A DNA stretch of 6,638 nucleotides from Candidatus Firestoneibacteriota bacterium (lineage in GTDB: Bacteria; JACRDZ01): positions 1-6,638 of the forward strand of contig JACRDZ010000094.1 in NCBI GenBank assembly GCA_016212735.1, read 5' to 3'. How positions within the stretch are numbered: the first letter of the stretch is position 1; the number at the start of each line of letters is the position of its first letter. The notes under the pieces were generated by a model. The model did no database searches, was not told the DNA's origin, and saw only the letters and a program-made list of their open reading frames with translations. The position numbers and the translations under genes are program-made. Positions 5,646-6,638 of the stretch are shown here, in pieces.

Positions 5646-5836
5646 ATATAGCAAAAAAGTATTTTAAAAAACAACTTATTAATAATGAATTTAAACAATC
5701 ATATTTTGAAGAAAAAATTAAATTGGATATTGAATATCAATTAGAAGAATTAAAAAAGGATATAGAAACCCATAAAACAATTGATAAAATTATCGAAAAA
5801 ATTAATTCTATTGAGCAATATGTTATGTCTGTTTAA
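5642..5836 (+). CDS. Small charged helical protein of 64 residues, unknown
   Basis: The 64-residue protein is almost entirely helical and charged (Lys/Glu/Ile-rich) with no cysteine and no membrane segment. The N-terminal half (MNIAKKYFKKQLINNEFKQS ...) recalls the start of HigA-type and other antitoxins, 'xxKxxLxxxEFKxxYxEEK', and the second half (about 28-60) has a heptad-like pattern that could form a coiled coil. It overlaps the upstream 31-residue gene by 4 nt, and AGAGGTGAAA (5630-5639) serves as ribosome-binding site. I cannot name a family. The coupled two-gene layout under a palindromic promoter, close to hicAB, suggests a toxin-antitoxin or addiction-type pair, with either partner possible as antitoxin. 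Confidence in a real coding region is moderate and in the role low. Confidence 0.55.
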   Translation: MNIAKKYFKKQLINNEFKQSYFEEKIKLDIEYQLEELKKDIETHKTIDKIIEKINSIEQYVMSV

Positions 5837-5881
5837 AATCAAATAAATAATCTCCTCAATAAAATCTAAATAAAAAAAATA

Positions 5882-5912
5882 AAAAGTAATTAAAATTTAC
5901 AACTGAGCTCTA
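5882..5912 (+). repeat. Imperfect direct repeat, left copy (LamG-tail derived)
   Basis: These 31 bases match 6577-6607 with a constant offset of 695 and about four differences; both contain AATTAAAATTT then CAACT, AGC and CTA. The copy lies inside the LamG-tail remnant. Together the two copies bracket hicAB. Confidence 0.6.
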
Positions 5913-5948
5913 TCTGAATCTGAAATTCAAGCTCTTTATAATGAATAA
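5883..5948 (+). pseudogene. Decayed C-terminal tail of a LamG/concanavalin-A-like domain protein
   Basis: One frame of this otherwise empty stretch reads KVIKIYN, stop, ALSESEIQALYNE, stop. That is the classic end of LamG/concanavalin-A-like glucanase domains (consensus DxVRIYNRALSxxEIxALY). The in-frame TGA at 5904-5906 stands exactly where Arg is expected and is one C-to-T change away from CGA. Upstream the same frame meets a stop at 5880-5882 and low-complexity AT sequence, so only about 20 codons survive. The original would have been an exported or surface-attached binding protein; this remnant encodes nothing. It lies between the small-gene pair and hicAB. Confidence 0.7.
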
Positions 5949-6055
5949 TAAAAATCATATAAAATTAATTTTAAATAGATAAATATGAATAAAAGAGTTA
6001 TAATTTTAAAATTAGAAAGCTTAGAAACAAAAAAATTAAATTTTAGGAATAACAT

Positions 6056-6310
6056 ATGAGTAAATATGAACGATTAATGCAACAAATTGTTAGTGGTAAA
6101 GCAGACGCAAATATTTCTTTTAATGATTTATGCAATTTATTGCTTCGTTTTGGATTCGAGATGAGAATAAGTGGAAGTCATCATATTTTAAGGAAAGTTG
6201 GGATTGAGGAAAAAATAAATTTACAAAAAGACGGCAACAAAGCAAAACCTTATCAGGTTAAACAAGTTCGGTATATAATATTAAAGTATAAATTAGGAGG
6301 GCAAGATTAA
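6056..6310 (+). CDS. hicA: HicA family toxin, mRNA interferase
   Basis: The 84-residue protein is a type II toxin of the HicA family, with a double-stranded-RNA-binding-like fold that cleaves mRNA in the cytoplasm. The hallmark segment is the strand-turn RISGSHHIL with the catalytic histidine (H42, next to H43) after GFE (33-35). The conserved end KAKPYQVKQVRYIILKYKLG matches a widespread chromosomal HicA subgroup, and length is typical. The start has a modest TAGGAAT ribosome-binding site at 6044-6050. Its stop overlaps the hicB start by one base (TAATG, 6308-6312), so both proteins come from one message, toxin first as usual for hicAB. No disabling change is visible, so it is probably active and held in check by HicB. 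Confidence 0.92.
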   Translation: MSKYERLMQQIVSGKADANISFNDLCNLLLRFGFEMRISGSHHILRKVGIEEKINLQKDGNKAKPYQVKQVRYIILKYKLGGQD

Positions 6311-6522
6311 TGGATAGATATGAAATAATAATATATTGGAGTGAAGAAGATAATGCTTATATAGCAGAAGTCCCTGAACTTCCTGGATGTATTGCACATG
6401 GAGAAAAATATGAAATTGCATTGAAAAATGCAAAAGATGCAATACAACTTTGGATAAAAACAGCAAAAGAATTTAATGATCCAATTCCTGAGCCTAAATG
6501 TCGGCGTCTTATTTACGCATAA
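6310..6522 (+). CDS. hicB: HicB family antitoxin (short form without DNA-binding tail)
   Basis: The 70-residue protein has the HicB partial RNase-H-like fold: strand YEIIIYWSEEDNAYIAEVPE, the hallmark LPGCIAHGEKYEIALKNAKD, and a helix with DAIQLWIKTA, ending in DPIPEPKCRRLIYA. It should bind HicA and block its active-site histidine. It lacks the C-terminal ribbon-helix-helix or HTH domain of longer HicB proteins, but this length and ending are normal for the subgroup paired with this kind of HicA. Its start codon overlaps the hicA stop by one base, with AGGAGG (6296-6301) as a strong Shine-Dalgarno inside hicA. That should favour antitoxin synthesis over toxin. C64 takes the place often held by Gly in 'EPKGR'. 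Confidence 0.92.
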   Translation: MDRYEIIIYWSEEDNAYIAEVPELPGCIAHGEKYEIALKNAKDAIQLWIKTAKEFNDPIPEPKCRRLIYA

Positions 6523-6576
6523 TGAAATTTGAAATAACATTGTCCAGAATCTTTAATGAACTATTAAAATAAAATT

Positions 6577-6607
6577 AAAAGAAATTAAAATTTGCAACTA
6601 AGCACTA
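6577..6607 (+). repeat. Imperfect direct repeat, right copy (second LamG-tail-like remnant)
   Basis: In frame this copy reads EIKICN, stop (TAA 6599-6601), AL, matching the IYN-Arg-AL part of LamG tails with a stop again at the arginine position. Similarity to 5882-5912 ends sharply at 6607; what follows (CAGCGGCATATAT...) is unrelated to the left copy. The remainder up to the window edge contains no gene I can see. Confidence 0.5.
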
Positions 6608-6638
6608 CAGCGGCATATATATCCCCCCAAATATAATA

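Noticed and set aside
5904..5906. TGA in the LamG-tail remnant as recoded Trp/Gly or selenocysteine
   Set aside because: TGA terminates other genes here (the radical SAM and first methyltransferase), and upstream stops in the same frame show that the remnant is decayed.
6307..6540. 77-residue Cys/Phe-rich frame on the - strand
   Set aside because: It is the exact antisense of hicB, and its Phe/Cys/Ile richness results from the AT-rich complement.

Overview
This is an AT-rich window with every convincing gene on the + strand. It suggests an anaerobic bacterium. The reasons are a cysteine-rich radical SAM enzyme, an Fe-S scaffold protein and a DsrE-type sulfur-relay protein in one operon, with strong Shine-Dalgarno sequences throughout. 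I cannot fix the lineage; low-GC Firmicutes, a Desulfobacterota-like group or an uncultured candidate phylum would all fit. TAA and TGA both serve as ordinary stops.

Region 1 (1-4862) is one tight operon with gaps of 14-27 nt and one 11-nt overlap. In order it holds the 3' end of a NifU/IscU-like Fe-S scaffold gene, a DsrE-family protein resembling SaoD, a DJ-1/PfpI-family protein with an added cysteine tail ending Cys-Cys-Gly, a class I SAM methyltransferase, a MerB (organomercurial lyase)-like protein resembling SaoL, a large radical SAM enzyme of the tetraether-synthase (Tes)-like type, and a second class I SAM methyltransferase. The DsrE and MerB-like members match what I remember of the predicted SAO (selenocysteine-assisted organometal) gene set. 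The radical SAM enzyme, the two methyltransferases and the Cys-tailed DJ-1 protein are not, to my knowledge, part of its usual description. My inference is a pathway that makes, transfers or breaks carbon-metal or carbon-metalloid bonds. The scaffold would supply Fe-S clusters, the DsrE and DJ-1 proteins would handle thiol-bound intermediates, the radical SAM and methyltransferase enzymes would do the carbon chemistry, and the MerB-like protein would act on the carbon-metal bond. The MerB-like protein lacks a cysteine at the position of MerB Cys96, so its chemistry may differ from mercury detoxification.

Region 2 (4863-5322) is a 97-nt gap and then a small membrane-anchored protein with a dimeric alpha-beta barrel (ABM-like) domain.

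Region 3 (5323-6638) is an accessory, mobile-looking stretch. It opens with a perfect 19-bp tandem repeat carrying a 'ggggtcgcg' core, which looks like REP-type repeats. Next come a promoter with a perfect 10-bp inverted repeat over its -10, a translationally coupled pair of tiny genes (31 and 64 aa, toxin-antitoxin-like layout), the decayed C-terminal tail of a LamG/concanavalin-A-like protein, and a complete hicAB toxin-antitoxin pair. A second degraded copy of part of the LamG tail follows hicB. No tRNA, rRNA, CRISPR array or intact transposase gene was seen.
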